DNA of 64,000 bases from Phormidium ambiguum IAM M-71 (GCF_001904725.1 NZ_MRCE01000024.1:1-64000), one strand, 5' to 3'; shown: positions 36,789 to 46,590, numbered from the stretch's first letter. Notes: generated by a model not told the origin, from the sequence alone. A program made the numbers and translations.

Positions 36789-38441
36789 ATGGAATGGTTT
36801 GATTCTGATAGAGAAACATTAATAATGCCAACTAATGCTAGTTTGTCCCCGGATAAACCGAAACAAGCAAGGCTGGAACCGCAGATTGGAAACGGGAAAC
36901 AACAGAATGGGAAAGAAGAAACCCAGATGCAAATGAAGGGAGACTTAAAAAACTTCTTAGCATCGGAAAGTTTTATTCCCGCTTCTGGTAAATCCTTAAA
37001 TTCGAGCCAGCAAACTGTGGCTCCGGGTAATAATGGTTTGTTGCCGTCAGCCTCTCCGGGTACTGGTACGGCTTTGGCGGTGGCTGAGACTCCTGCACCA
37101 AAAACTACGGAACTAGAGGAAGAGGAACAATCAGTTGGTTTTATTCCTGTTCTGAAAAATCGTAATTTTCTGGCGCTGTGGAGTGGTCAAGTTTTTTCCC
37201 AACTGGCGGATAAGGTTTATTTGGTGCTGATGATTGCGCTGATAGATACTCAATTTCAAGTTGGGAGTCAGACAATCAGTACTTGGGTATCAGCGATTAT
37301 GATGGCTTTTACCATTCCGGCTGTGTTGTTTAGTTCTTTGGCGGGGGTGTTTGTCGATCGCTGGTCGAAGCGTACAGTATTAGTATCTACAAATATATTT
37401 CGCGGTATCTTAGTGCTGGCTTTACCTGCCTTGCTGTGGTTATCTCACGGTTGGATGCCTGTAGCTAGTTTGCCAGCAGGTTTTTGCATTTTGTTGCTGG
37501 TGACTTTCCTGGTTTCCACACTAACCCAATTTTTTGCTCCCGCAGAACAAGCCGCCATTCCGATGATTGTCGAACGTCGCCATTTACTGTCAGCGAACTC
37601 GCTTTATACAACTACAATGATGGCGCTGGTGGTGATTGGTTTTGCTGTCGGGGAACCATTGTTGGCACTGGCAGATACTTTATGGATAAACTTGGGTGGC
37701 GAGGGAAATATTGGTAAAGAATTGTTGGTGGGTGGGTCTTATGCGATCGCAGGTTTACTGTTAATCTGGCTAAAAACCCATGAAAATGTCAAAGACCAAG
37801 ACCACGAAGCACCCCACGTTCTCGCAGATTTACGCGAAGGATGGCGTTATCTGAGCCACGAAAAACGAGTTCGCAGCGCCCTTTTACAATTAATTATCTT
37901 ATTTTCCGTATTTGCTGCCCTCTCAGTTTTAGCCGTGCGCCTGGCAGAATTAATTCCCGGCTTAAAACCTTCGCAGTTCGGCTTTTTAATGTCGGCTGGC
38001 GGCGTGGGGATTGGAATAGGTTCCGCATTTTTAGGTCATTTTGGGCAAAAATTATCTGACACTATCTTGAGTTTATGCGGTTCTTTGGGAGTCGCAGCGG
38101 CTCTGACTGGTTTAGCTTTACTTCCCCATGATTTGTGGCTGGTACTCTTACTAGTAATGATTATGGGAATCTTTGGGGCTTTAGTCGCTGTACCCATGCA
38201 AACTACGATTCAACGAGAAACTCCCCCGGAAATGCGTGGTAAAGTATTCGGGTTGCAGAACAACGCTATTAATATTGCTATGAGTTTACCTCTGGCTTTG
38301 GCTGGTGTGGCAGAAACTTTCTTTGGGTTACAAGCAGTTTTTCTGAGTTTGGCTGCCGCTGCGATCGCAGGAGGGCTATTTACCTGGTATAGTTGCAACA
38401 CTAGCTCTCACACAAACACACAATTTAACCAAGACTGCTAA
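36789..38441 (+). CDS. Major facilitator superfamily transporter
   Basis: This 550-residue protein has about 110 hydrophilic N-terminal residues rich in Ser, Pro and Gln, followed by 12 membrane spans from about residue 120. LVDRWSKRT-type loop 2-3 (FVDRWSKRTVLV) marks the MFS fold, and PPEMRGKVFGLQNN in the second half resembles MFS_3/enterobactin-exporter-like proteins. The substrate is unknown. The long soluble N-terminus is unusual for the family. A later ATG at 36825 could be the start. It follows recO by 6 nt. Confidence 0.85.
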   Translation: MEWFDSDRETLIMPTNASLSPDKPKQARLEPQIGNGKQQNGKEETQMQMKGDLKNFLASESFIPASGKSLNSSQQTVAPGNNGLLPSASPGTGTALAVAETPAPKTTELEEEEQSVGFIPVLKNRNFLALWSGQVFSQLADKVYLVLMIALIDTQFQVGSQTISTWVSAIMMAFTIPAVLFSSLAGVFVDRWSKRTVLVSTNIFRGILVLALPALLWLSHGWMPVASLPAGFCILLLVTFLVSTLTQFFAPAEQAAIPMIVERRHLLSANSLYTTTMMALVVIGFAVGEPLLALADTLWINLGGEGNIGKELLVGGSYAIAGLLLIWLKTHENVKDQDHEAPHVLADLREGWRYLSHEKRVRSALLQLIILFSVFAALSVLAVRLAELIPGLKPSQFGFLMSAGGVGIGIGSAFLGHFGQKLSDTILSLCGSLGVAAALTGLALLPHDLWLVLLLVMIMGIFGALVAVPMQTTIQRETPPEMRGKVFGLQNNAINIAMSLPLALAGVAETFFGLQAVFLSLAAAAIAGGLFTWYSCNTSSHTNTQFNQDC

Positions 38442-38610
38442 CAACGTCTTATGGTAATCGGTAATCGGTAATGGATTTTTCCAACTACCAAATACCAGCT
38501 ACCAATGTTCAGCCAGTCAGAATTTATAGGTTATTCCTAAAAAGCTCTTGACTTTTGTTCTGGCAAATGGCGTAGTTAGTTAGTGGCAATTAGTAGTTGG
38601 CAAGACCTGA

Positions 38611-39768
38611 ATGAGTCAGCTTCACATCGCTTGGCTGGGAAAAAAAACACCCTTTTGCGGCAATGTCACCTACAGTCGGGAGATTACTAATGCCCTGATG
38701 GGTAGACATAAAATTAGTTTTCTGCATTTTGCAGAAGAAGACTCCGACTCAGACAAATGGCCGCAATATCGAGAAGTTTCCCTGCCTTTTTTATACAAGT
38801 CCCAGGTTTACACTATCCCGACATTACAATCAAGAAAAATTTTGATTGATTCGCTACGGGATTTAAAACCAGACTTAGTACACGCATCTCTAACTCTGTC
38901 TCCTTTAGACTTCGTACTTCCAGAAATCTGTCAGGAGCTAAATCTGCCCTTGGTGGCAACTTTCCATACTCCTTATGCCCGCAAAGGAGCCAAACTTAAA
39001 TCGGGAACTCAATATCTGGCTTATCAACTATATTCACCTTTTTTAGCAAACTACGATCGCGTCATCGTCTTTTCTGAGATCCAAAGGGAATTACTCGCCC
39101 GCATGGGTGTTTCCCCCTCTCAGGTAGCTGTAATTCCTAATGGAGTGGATGAGCAGAAATACTCTCCGGGAACTTCTAATCTGAAATCTCAGTTTAATGC
39201 TAAACGTATCTTTGTTTATCAAGGCCGCATCGCTCTAGAAAAAAATGTTGAAGCTTTACTCAGAGCTTGGCAAAAAGCTAACATGGGGCCGGATTGTAAA
39301 TTACTGATTGTTGGTGATGGGCCTCTGAGAACGTCTTTAGAACCTTTTTATGATTCTGAATCTGGCATTATCTGGTTAGGATTTGTCGCTGATGAACAGC
39401 GCCGAATCGAGATATTACGAGGATCGGATGTATTTATTCTTCCTTCTTTAGCTGAAGGTCTTTCTTTGTCTTTGTTGGAAGCAATGGCTTGTGGTGTAGC
39501 TTGTGTTGCCACAGATGTCGGCGCAGATGGCGAAGTTTTAGAAGGAGGCGCTGGCATTGCTGTTAATCCTCAGCGCGTCAAAACAGAGTTACAAACGTTG
39601 TTACCCCTGTTACGCGACCACAAAGATTTCACCTCCAGTTTGGGTCGAAATGCCAGAGCCAGAATTGTTGAAAGATACACTCTCAGCCGCAACATCGCTC
39701 AATTGGAAGAACTCTATCAACAAATGTTAGATGAAAAGTCTATCTATTCGCTGAAACGTCGCGCTTGA
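38611..39768 (+). CDS. Glycosyltransferase family 4
   Basis: This 385-residue GT-B protein has an N-terminal acceptor domain (LHIAWLGKKTPFCGNVTYS) and the GT4 core: VIPNGVDEQKYSPG, FVYQGRIALEKNVEALL, LIVGDGPL and ILPSLAEGLSLSLLEAMACG. The donor and acceptor are unknown; glycolipid or exopolysaccharide assembly is likely. It has no neighbours on its strand that define a pathway. Confidence 0.85.
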   Translation: MSQLHIAWLGKKTPFCGNVTYSREITNALMGRHKISFLHFAEEDSDSDKWPQYREVSLPFLYKSQVYTIPTLQSRKILIDSLRDLKPDLVHASLTLSPLDFVLPEICQELNLPLVATFHTPYARKGAKLKSGTQYLAYQLYSPFLANYDRVIVFSEIQRELLARMGVSPSQVAVIPNGVDEQKYSPGTSNLKSQFNAKRIFVYQGRIALEKNVEALLRAWQKANMGPDCKLLIVGDGPLRTSLEPFYDSESGIIWLGFVADEQRRIEILRGSDVFILPSLAEGLSLSLLEAMACGVACVATDVGADGEVLEGGAGIAVNPQRVKTELQTLLPLLRDHKDFTSSLGRNARARIVERYTLSRNIAQLEELYQQMLDEKSIYSLKRRA

Positions 39769-39774
39769 TTTGAG

Positions 39775-39878
39775 GGGCAGGGGGGCAGGGGAGCAGGGGG
39801 GAAAAGTGGAAAAGGGAAATTTCTGCCTTCTGCCTTTCTTCCCTTCTGCCTTCTGCCTTCTGCCTTCTGCCTTTCCCA
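39775..39878. repeat. GGGGCAGG and CTTCTGCC low-complexity tracts
   Basis: GGGGCAGGGGGGCAGGGGAG-type units (about 39775-39808) and CCTTCTGCCTTCTGCC-type units (about 39823-39873) fill the gap between two convergent genes. They match the style of 35670-35852. Confidence 0.7.
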
Positions 39879-39888
39879 GTCCCTTTAA

Positions 39889-40530
39889 CTACTTAGCTTG
39901 TGTCTTTTCAGGAGCGGTTGTATTTTGGGCAGTTTTGCCGTTTTTATTTCCGGTATGGCCGTTATTGTGACGGGGTTGAATTACGCCGTAGCCGCCGTGA
40001 TTGCGTTCGTAGATGACGTTTATTTCGCCTGTTTCGGCGTTGCAGAACATATAAAAGTCATGATCTACTAATTGCAATTGTTCCAATGCTTCGTTAATGG
40101 TCATTGGTGGCATGGCGAAATATTTGGTACGCACTACTTCGTTGGGTAGTTCAGGAGTGCGATCGCCAATTAAATCTGGTGTTACTGGCTGTTGCTCAAC
40201 AACTTCAACTGTTTTACTTTGGGTTTTCTTATCTAAGCGTTTCTCTTTGTATTTGCGTAGTTTACGGGCTATTTTATCAGCAACTAAATCAATGCTTGCA
40301 TATAAGCTTTCACTACCTTCTTCGGCACGAATTACTGTCCCGTTGGCATAAACTGTAACTTCAGCAATCTGTTTTTCGTTGATTCGAGGATTGCGGGCTA
40401 CTGAAAGATGTACGTCAATCTCATTTGTTACATTTAAATAATGACTTGTTGCTTTTTCCAATTTTTGATGTACATACTCACGAATTGCATCTGTGATTTC
40501 AATGTTTTTGCCGTGAATAACGAGCTTCAT
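39889..40530 (-). CDS. hpf: Ribosome hibernation-promoting factor, long form (LrtA type)
   Basis: This 213-residue protein has an N-terminal beta-alpha domain (residues 1-100: [20 protein letters not shown] and [19 protein letters not shown]). A linker and the conserved C-terminal dimerisation domain ([34 protein letters not shown]) follow. The long form dimerises 70S ribosomes into 100S particles and protects them in darkness or starvation. The cyanobacterial homolog LrtA is named for light repression. A long non-coding leader lies upstream. Confidence 0.92.
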   Translation of the reverse strand: MKLVIHGKNIEITDAIREYVHQKLEKATSHYLNVTNEIDVHLSVARNPRINEKQIAEVTVYANGTVIRAEEGSESLYASIDLVADKIARKLRKYKEKRLDKKTQSKTVEVVEQQPVTPDLIGDRTPELPNEVVRTKYFAMPPMTINEALEQLQLVDHDFYMFCNAETGEINVIYERNHGGYGVIQPRHNNGHTGNKNGKTAQNTTAPEKTQAK

Positions 40531-41019
40531 ATCACATTCTCCCGCTTAATTCTTAATGCTGTACAGGCTTACCTTGCGCCTGCATCTATCTGTGGTTAGA
40601 AGGAAAGTTAGTTCAGAGAGTCCTACTTTCCTCATGGTTTTCCTAATGGAAATTTGTATCGGTTTTTAGGTGCGAAGATGCTGATATCTGTTAATTAGAG
40701 ATCAGCTGAATATATGGCCGAATTCTTTCGGGTTTACTCGCCTAAAAATCTGTTTCTGGTATGTGAAGCGCCTAAAATCTCTGCTACAAGGCGCTACTTT
40801 ACCTAGCCCATCTTGAGACTCAAACTTTGGCGTACCAATCTATCAATTTATTTGAGTGTTTGTAAATGGGCATTTCTACTTCAATTAGGCTTCCTCCTGT
40901 TTCAAAAGTCCTTCTACTTAAAACAGTAGCATTTTGTATCCTGGAGTACACAGTATTTTGTCGAGTCTTTAAAATCTTTTGCATCTGTTGACATTTCTTG
41001 ATTTAATTGCAACACTTTT
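40531..41019 (-). promoter_or_regulatory. Long non-coding region upstream of hpf, probable 5' leader
   Basis: Nearly 490 nt between the divergent hpf and lipB genes contain no convincing reading frame. LrtA transcripts in Synechococcus were described with a long untranslated leader affecting stability, so much of this may be the hpf leader. Local inverted segments such as CTGATATCTGTTAATTAGAGATCAG (in pieces, 40681-40706) could fold. The exact transcription start is not visible. Confidence 0.45.
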
Positions 41020-41055
41020 TTGGGGATTTGGCTCTATTTAGTCTTGTTTTTGGTA

Positions 41056-41766
41056 ATGATTTTGCGTAATAATCGGTTACTTCCTTTGGATAGTGAAATA
41101 AAACATCGTCGCTGTTGGCTATTCAACCAGGGACTAGTGGATTATCAAGTTGCCTGGGATTGGCAGCGATCGCTAATTGCAGCACGCCGGGAACAGCCAA
41201 ACTTAGAAGATCTGTTAATTTTGCTGGAGCATACCCCAGTTTACACTTTGGGCAAAGGCGCAAATCAAGAGTTTATTAAATTTAACCTTGACGAGAGCGA
41301 TCATCCAGTCTACCGGATTGAGCGTGGTGGTGAGGTAACATACCATTGTCCAGGTCAGTTAGTTGGTTATCCGATTTTGAATTTGCAATATTACCGCCAA
41401 GATTTACATTGGTATTTGCGCCAACTGGAGGAAGTTATAATTCGAGTATTAGCAAGTTATGATTTGCTAGGAGAAAGAATTCCGGGTTATACAGGGGTTT
41501 GGTTGCAAGGATGTAAGGTAGCGGCGATCGGGATTAAGGTAAGTCGTTGGATTACCATGCACGGCTTTGCGTTGAATGTTTGTCCTGATTTGACTGGTTT
41601 TACGCGCATTGTTCCCTGTGGGATTGCGGATAAACCTGTGGGTAGTTTGGCAGAATTTATTCCTGATATTACTGTAGAAGAGGTGCGAAAAAAAGTAGCG
41701 ATCGCATTTGCTGAAGTCTTCCGAGTTCAGCTAGTTGAAGCAGAAGATCAAACTGATTTCTTATGA
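41056..41766 (+). CDS. lipB: Octanoyl (lipoyl) transferase
   Basis: The frame opens with TTG at 41020, but the first twelve residues are a hydrophobic run not seen in LipB, so the ATG at 41056 (236 residues) is preferred. The family motifs are [51 protein letters not shown] (the Lys of the dyad) and [14 protein letters not shown] (the Cys, about residue 188). It moves octanoate from acyl carrier protein to lipoyl domains of dehydrogenase complexes. It overlaps the next gene by 4 nt. Confidence 0.9.
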   Translation: MILRNNRLLPLDSEIKHRRCWLFNQGLVDYQVAWDWQRSLIAARREQPNLEDLLILLEHTPVYTLGKGANQEFIKFNLDESDHPVYRIERGGEVTYHCPGQLVGYPILNLQYYRQDLHWYLRQLEEVIIRVLASYDLLGERIPGYTGVWLQGCKVAAIGIKVSRWITMHGFALNVCPDLTGFTRIVPCGIADKPVGSLAEFIPDITVEEVRKKVAIAFAEVFRVQLVEAEDQTDFL

Positions 41767-42719
41767 TTAGTAAAGACAAATTTAAGCTTTTCATTCCCAA
41801 TATCTTTATTGTGGTAACTATTCTGATTAGCTTGTTGACTATTATTGGATATTTGGGAAAAATTAACTATATCTTTGACCTGACTGCTCATTTTAAGCGG
41901 CAATACTTAATCGTTGGTTTTTGTACTTTTTTCTTTTTTCTATTGACGCGCCATAAAGTTTGGTGGATTATTAGCCTTTGCTGTATCTTATTAAACTTGA
42001 TGGAAGTTGTTCCTTGGTATTTGCCGCCAACTGCTTCAGCCCAAGCCAAAACAACCGGACAATTAAGAGTTTTATTATCTAATGTTTTATATAGCAATGA
42101 AAATTACTCAAATGTTATCTCTTTTGTCAGAAAGGAAGCACCAGATATTGCTGTTTTTGTGGAAGCTGGTCAACGTTGGAATCAGGAATTAACAGCTTTA
42201 AAAGATTTACTTCCTTATTCAGCAATTGCCCAAGATTCTAAAAGATTTGGTACTACTCTTTATAGTAGATTTCCCTTAGAAAGTTTTTCAATTGAGAAAT
42301 TCCAAGGGCCAAGAAGCACTATAGTGGCAAAGATTAAATATCAGGGCAAAGAAGTAATAGTTATGGGGACTCATCCAAATTATCCGGTGAGTAAAATTGG
42401 TTTTATCCAAAGAAATTCTCAATTAAATGCAATGGCTGATTACATAGCCAAGATTAATCAACCAGTTATATTGATGGGGGATTTTAATATTACTATGTGG
42501 TCGCCATTTTATCAGCGATTTATTCAAGAAAGTAAGTTAAAAAATGGGCGAATTGGGTTTGGTTTACAACCTACATGGCCTGCTTTTTTACCTTTTTTAG
42601 CTATTCCTATAGACCATTGTTTTGTGAGTCAAAATATTCAAGTTATTAACTCTAGAACTGGCGATAATGTTGGTTCAGATCATTTACCGATTATTGCAGA
42701 TTTGGCGATCGGGGAATAG
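41763..42719 (+). CDS. Membrane-anchored endonuclease/exonuclease/phosphatase family protein
   Basis: This 318-residue protein has three hydrophobic spans in residues 1-85, and then an EEP domain with [13 protein letters not shown], the DIAVFVEA metal ligand (Glu), [19 protein letters not shown] and the final [11 protein letters not shown]. The catalytic Asp, Asn and His residues are all present. Such proteins are usually placed on the outer face of the membrane, and substrates range from phospholipids to nucleotides; the activity here is unassigned. The start overlaps the lipB stop as ATGA. Confidence 0.85.
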   Translation: MISKDKFKLFIPNIFIVVTILISLLTIIGYLGKINYIFDLTAHFKRQYLIVGFCTFFFFLLTRHKVWWIISLCCILLNLMEVVPWYLPPTASAQAKTTGQLRVLLSNVLYSNENYSNVISFVRKEAPDIAVFVEAGQRWNQELTALKDLLPYSAIAQDSKRFGTTLYSRFPLESFSIEKFQGPRSTIVAKIKYQGKEVIVMGTHPNYPVSKIGFIQRNSQLNAMADYIAKINQPVILMGDFNITMWSPFYQRFIQESKLKNGRIGFGLQPTWPAFLPFLAIPIDHCFVSQNIQVINSRTGDNVGSDHLPIIADLAIGE

Positions 42720-42743
42720 GGATTGAGGATAAGGACTATGTAA

Positions 42744-42961
42744 GGGCGGGTTTTGTTGTTAACTCTTATGCTATTCCCATAGACTTCTGCTGTATCAATT
42801 GTGGTAATTCCCGCTGCAAAAGCCGATCGAATTGCTTTGATTGTTTCTGCATCTTCTATTCCCACCCACATGGTTTTTCCAGCTTGCCAAGTTCCCATGA
42901 GAATGGGTGTAATTTCGATATCGGATGTTCCTAGCTTTCTTTTTTCTATGATTATCTCCAA
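42744..42961 (-). pseudogene. Aldo/keto reductase remnant (N-terminal about 65 codons)
   Basis: The translation KRKLGTSDIEITPILMGTW continues to AGITTIDTAEVYGNS, matching the first third of an aldo/keto reductase, including the catalytic Asp and Tyr region. Homology stops there and runs into TTAACAACAAAACCCGCCC, one end of a repeat also seen at 50678-50737. The expected start codon appears as ATA at 42949-42947, 6 nt after a GGAG. The rest of the gene is gone, and the residual frame runs antisense into the end of the EEP gene. Confidence 0.75.
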
Positions 42962-43116
42962 TTTTGATTAATTATGACTAATTTTCTTAGTTAATGTTCT
43001 TGCTGTCTGGGAAATGAAATGTTATACCTTGACAAGGCATTAAGGTAACTGTCTATTGGCAGAATAGTAAGTTGCGGCCAAAATAAGGGTGTTATTTTTA
43101 AGTTTTGGTAATACAG

Positions 43117-43413
43117 ATGAATTATAAAAGCAATTCCCCGGAAGATAACATAGAGCGCAGACTGAGAGAAATTGAAACGGAGATCGATCGCCAAGATCAA
43201 GCTATCCCTGTAACTACCGAGACGCAGAGTAAAAAACCTGTTGGTAGGATAGCCAAAATGGGGCAAATGGGTAAAGCGATCGCTTTTTCTGCGGTAGCAT
43301 TAGCAGGAGTTTGGGTACTAACTACTGTAGTATCTTTTGTTTCCATGATGCTGGGCTTTGTGATTGTGGGAGGTGTAATTTATGCTGCTTGGAAAATTAT
43401 CTACAATCGCTAG
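43117..43413 (+). CDS. Small conserved membrane protein
   Basis: I take the ATG at 43117 (98 residues) instead of the TTG four codons earlier. The N-terminal half is charged and probably helical (DNIERRLREIETEIDRQDQ). The C-terminal half holds two close hydrophobic segments (IAFSAVALAGVWVLTTVVSF and MMLGFVIVGGVIYAAW). I do not recognise a named family. It lies 32 nt before the DUF1802 gene and may be cotranscribed with it. Confidence 0.7.
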   Translation: MNYKSNSPEDNIERRLREIETEIDRQDQAIPVTTETQSKKPVGRIAKMGQMGKAIAFSAVALAGVWVLTTVVSFVSMMLGFVIVGGVIYAAWKIIYNR

Positions 43414-43445
43414 AATAGGGTTAGTTACAATGGGATAAAATCTCA

Positions 43446-44036
43446 ATGGAATTAACAATAATTAATCATGCCTTGAAAGAATGGGCAGTTGCTGTTGATG
43501 CTTTAGAGTCAGGGAAAACTATTTTATTGCTGCGTAAAGGTGGAATTCGGGAAGAAGGAAATCATTTTAAAGTTGCCCATAATGAAGTATTGCTTTATCC
43601 AACTTTTGAACATCAAAAACCAGATTTACTAAAACCGGAATATGCCGATCAAGTAACAATAATGCCATCAGGCTGGCATCCTGAAACTATTCGGATTGGG
43701 GCTTGGGCAAAAATTACTGATATTTTATTAGTAAGTTTTGAGCCAAGTATTAACGCATTATTGCCTTTTCATATTTGGCATGAAAAGTTTGTGAGCGATC
43801 GCTTAAAATGGAAGCCACGTCAGCCAATTTACATTTTACTTTTACGCACTTATAAACTTAGTCAACCTCAAGAAATTCCTTATCGTGCAGAATATGGTGG
43901 TTGTAAATCTTGGATTAAACTCCAAGAGGATATTTCTGTCGCAAATGCTACACCAGTACTAACGGACACTGAATACAATAAACGCACAAGTGTGATTCGG
44001 AACTCGATCGCTAATCCTTCGGCTTCCACACACTAA
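43446..44036 (+). CDS. DUF1802 family protein
   Basis: This 196-residue protein has the DUF1802 pattern: HALKEWAVAVDALESGKTIL, LLRKGGIREEGNHF, and LLYPTFEHQKPDLL, and later YILLLRTYKL. The family is found in cyanobacteria and some other bacteria and has no known activity. The C-terminal 20 residues are low-complexity. The gene is intact. Confidence 0.85.
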   Translation: MELTIINHALKEWAVAVDALESGKTILLLRKGGIREEGNHFKVAHNEVLLYPTFEHQKPDLLKPEYADQVTIMPSGWHPETIRIGAWAKITDILLVSFEPSINALLPFHIWHEKFVSDRLKWKPRQPIYILLLRTYKLSQPQEIPYRAEYGGCKSWIKLQEDISVANATPVLTDTEYNKRTSVIRNSIANPSASTH

Positions 44037-44301
44037 ATTAACTACAAACCTGTTTGGAGAAAGTAATAATCAACTAGTCTGATTTGCTTAGCGATCGCCT
44101 TAATTACTTCTTTCGGCTGACATTGGCTGAAAAGTAAAGTTACTCATTATGGGTGATGTGTTACCAGGGAAAGTTTTGCCAGAATATTGACAAATTACAC
44201 AAGATAAGGTAGGTTGGCTGCAACCAGAAGCTATAGGAGCGCATCCTCACACAGCCTGCTTACAGCTTCACCTCCCACAATTGAAAGTAAAGGAGATTAT
44301 T

Positions 44302-44556
44302 ATGGCTGGACAGATGTGCTGGTTGCCTGGAATTGGCACAGGTGGCAACAAAATTTTACATTTGCGAACCGCGTCTCATGAAAACTGGCGACCATATACA
44401 GCATTTCCCCAATTTTCGGTTCCAGACTATCGTGAACCGGGGGGTTCCAAAGGTTGGGCAACCTATCAGAAATTATTCCAAGCGGGTTGGGTTTTAGTAC
44501 CCACCGCCCAAGCACAACAAGTTACGATCGTCGATTCTAAAACGGAGGCTGCCTAA
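44302..44556 (+). CDS. Small aromatic-rich protein of unknown function
   Basis: The ATG at 44302 has AAAGGAG six nucleotides upstream, making a firm start for an 84-residue protein beginning MAGQMCWLPGIGTGG. It is rich in Trp, Pro and Gly, has no membrane span and ends in charged residues. I do not recognise its family. A preceding non-coding region of 265 nt with short inverted segments (GGTTGGCTGCAACC at about 44211) suggests its own regulated promoter. Alternative starts at 44281 (TTG) are less likely. Confidence 0.65.
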   Translation: MAGQMCWLPGIGTGGNKILHLRTASHENWRPYTAFPQFSVPDYREPGGSKGWATYQKLFQAGWVLVPTAQAQQVTIVDSKTEAA

Positions 44557-44640
44557 ATTAGAAATCAGGAAGAGAATTCTGAATTTAGGCAAAAGGTAAA
44601 AGGCAAAAGTAATTATTAGGAGGTTATTTCTTTTGCCTAA

Positions 44641-45543
44641 CTACTTTTTAATTAACCCTTTAGATAGGAGAAATTGTTCGACAACTTGTTTGACATCCTT
44701 TTTTTCTACTTCTACTTGCAGGTTTAAACGTTGCATTTCTGGTGCAGAAATTTTGCCACTTAGTTTTTGAAATACCTCCCTTAATTCTGGATGTTTTTGC
44801 AGAGTTTGTTGGCGGACTACAGGTACAGCTTGGTAGGGAGGAAAGAAAAGGCGATCGTCCTTTAACACAACTAAATCCAAACGGCCAATTTGTCCATCTG
44901 TGGAATTACCCACCACCAAGTCTACTTGTTTATTTTTCAAAGCCGGATACACTCGCCCCACATCCATCACTTTTGGGGATTCAGCAAAGCGCAAATTATA
45001 CGTTTCAGCTAATCCAGAAAATCCATCTTTTCGATTCAGGAATTCTTCACCAAAACCTACTCGCCACAGTGGTGTTTTTTGAGCAATTTCTGAGATACTT
45101 TGCACTTGCAATTTTCTCGCATCTTCACCGCGAATGACAATAGCAAATGTATTATTAAATCCCAAGGAAGGCATTACTTCCACGTTAAATTGTTGCTCGT
45201 ATTGTTGTTTAGTTTGCTGGTAAACTTCTTGGGGATTACTAAGAGGTTCATTATTCAAAATTGCAGTAAAAGCTGTACCAGTGTACTCTACATAAGCATC
45301 AATTTCGCCAGTAGTTAAAGCATTGTGACAAATGAAAGTATCACCTAGATTGAGTTTACGTTCAACTTTTAAATCAGTATTAGCTTCAATATGTTGAGCG
45401 AGAAGTTCTCCCAAAATTTTTTGTTCGGTAAAGTTTTTTGAGCCAATGATAATTAAGTTGTCTGGTTTTACGGTACAGCTAGCAATTAACATTGCTAAAC
45501 TAAAGCCCAGCACGCAAAGCAGTACGAAGTTGCGCTTTTTCAT
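44641..45543 (-). CDS. Osmoprotectant ABC transporter substrate-binding protein (OpuBC/ProX type)
   Basis: This 300-residue lipoprotein has a signal peptide ending LAMLIASCTV (lipobox Cys at about residue 23) and the OpuAC signatures IIGSKNFTEQKILGELLAQ and AYVEYTGTAF. It captures glycine betaine, choline or similar solutes outside the inner membrane. It lies downstream of the ATPase on the same strand, but the permease expected between them has decayed, so the system looks non-functional unless a permease is supplied from elsewhere. Confidence 0.88.
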   Translation of the reverse strand: MKKRNFVLLCVLGFSLAMLIASCTVKPDNLIIIGSKNFTEQKILGELLAQHIEANTDLKVERKLNLGDTFICHNALTTGEIDAYVEYTGTAFTAILNNEPLSNPQEVYQQTKQQYEQQFNVEVMPSLGFNNTFAIVIRGEDARKLQVQSISEIAQKTPLWRVGFGEEFLNRKDGFSGLAETYNLRFAESPKVMDVGRVYPALKNKQVDLVVGNSTDGQIGRLDLVVLKDDRLFFPPYQAVPVVRQQTLQKHPELREVFQKLSGKISAPEMQRLNLQVEVEKKDVKQVVEQFLLSKGLIKK

Positions 45544-45701
45544 ATCTAGTTTTGAGTTTTGACCTTAGATGATGCCGATATGTTCTCAAAGTTAAATTTA
45601 TCATCAATGCTATCAAAGCAGTAGGGATTGCCCCAAAAAAATAGACAAACGGCTACACCAACGGAAATGCCTACAAAAATGTAAATTAATCTCAATTATT
45701 T
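45544..45701 (-). pseudogene. Remnant of the OpuBB-type permease gene
   Basis: On the minus strand one frame reads FVYFFGAIPTALIALMINL, which matches the C-terminal end of binding-protein-dependent permeases (the GAIPxALxAL helix). It is preceded by an in-frame TAG, and the adjacent upstream hydrophobic segment (FVGISVGVAV) is in another frame. Only the last 50 or so codons remain. The place between ATPase and binding protein is where a permease gene normally lies. Confidence 0.55.
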
Positions 45702-46469
45702 TTATGTTAAATAATCAGTTTGATTGAGAAATGGTAAACATTGTAAGAATTCTTGTACTTCCTTTTCTGGAGATTTCATAAATTCAGCTGGAGTATCTAT
45801 TAATAACATTTTTCCTGATTTCATTAAGCCAATTCTTGAAGCTAGTAAGAAAGCTTCTTGAATGTCATGGGTAACAAAAATTACAGTTTTACCTAACTGT
45901 TTTTGTAGTTGACGGAATTCTCTTTGGATTTCAATTCTCGTAATTGGATCGAGTCCACCGAAAGGTTCATCCATTAATAATAATGGGGGGTCAGCAGCGA
46001 GGGCGCGGGCTACACCCACTCGCTGACGTTGCCCGCCGGATAATTCATCAGGATATCGATCGGCAAACTGTTCTGGATCGAGTCCTACTAGTTGTAAAAG
46101 TTGATTAACTCTTTGGGAAATGCGATCGCGCTTCCACCCCTCCAAACTAGGCACTAATCCCACATTTTGAGCAACATTAAAATGTGGAAATAAACCAATC
46201 TCTTGAATCACATAACCAATATGTCGTCGTAAAATAATTGGGTTCCAATCATTAATCGAAATTCCTTCAATTCGCACCTCTCCACTACTAGGAGTCAGCA
46301 ACCGATTAATTAATTTCATAGTTGTAGTTTTCCCACAACCACTGCGACCCAATAATACTAAAATTTCTCCTCGTTTCACTGTAAAATTGAGGTTAGATAT
46401 TAAAGGACGATCCTTAAGTAAGTAAGTAACATCGTGAAATTCAACAGCAATTTCGTTATTATGTACCAT
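45702..46469 (-). CDS. Osmoprotectant ABC transporter ATPase (OpuBA/ProV type)
   Basis: This 255-residue ATPase has Walker A LLGRSGCGKTTTMKLINRLL, signature LSGGQRQRVGVARAL, Walker B LLLMDEPFGGLDP and the switch His in VTHDIQEA. The sequence places it in the OpuA/ProV branch, without the C-terminal CBS domains of ProV. It would energise import of osmoprotectants with the binding protein downstream. The partner permease is only a remnant, so it may be on its way to loss. Confidence 0.88.
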   Translation of the reverse strand: MVHNNEIAVEFHDVTYLLKDRPLISNLNFTVKRGEILVLLGRSGCGKTTTMKLINRLLTPSSGEVRIEGISINDWNPIILRRHIGYVIQEIGLFPHFNVAQNVGLVPSLEGWKRDRISQRVNQLLQLVGLDPEQFADRYPDELSGGQRQRVGVARALAADPPLLLMDEPFGGLDPITRIEIQREFRQLQKQLGKTVIFVTHDIQEAFLLASRIGLMKSGKMLLIDTPAEFMKSPEKEVQEFLQCLPFLNQTDYLT

Positions 46470-46590
46470 AAGGAATACTCAATTTAAGTAATAATTTTAC
46501 TATATTTCAAATGTACAGTTAGGAGGATAGATCTACTTTTACCTAATAAACGAAGGTTTTAGATTGCTTATCTGTCCATAAAAGGAAGCT

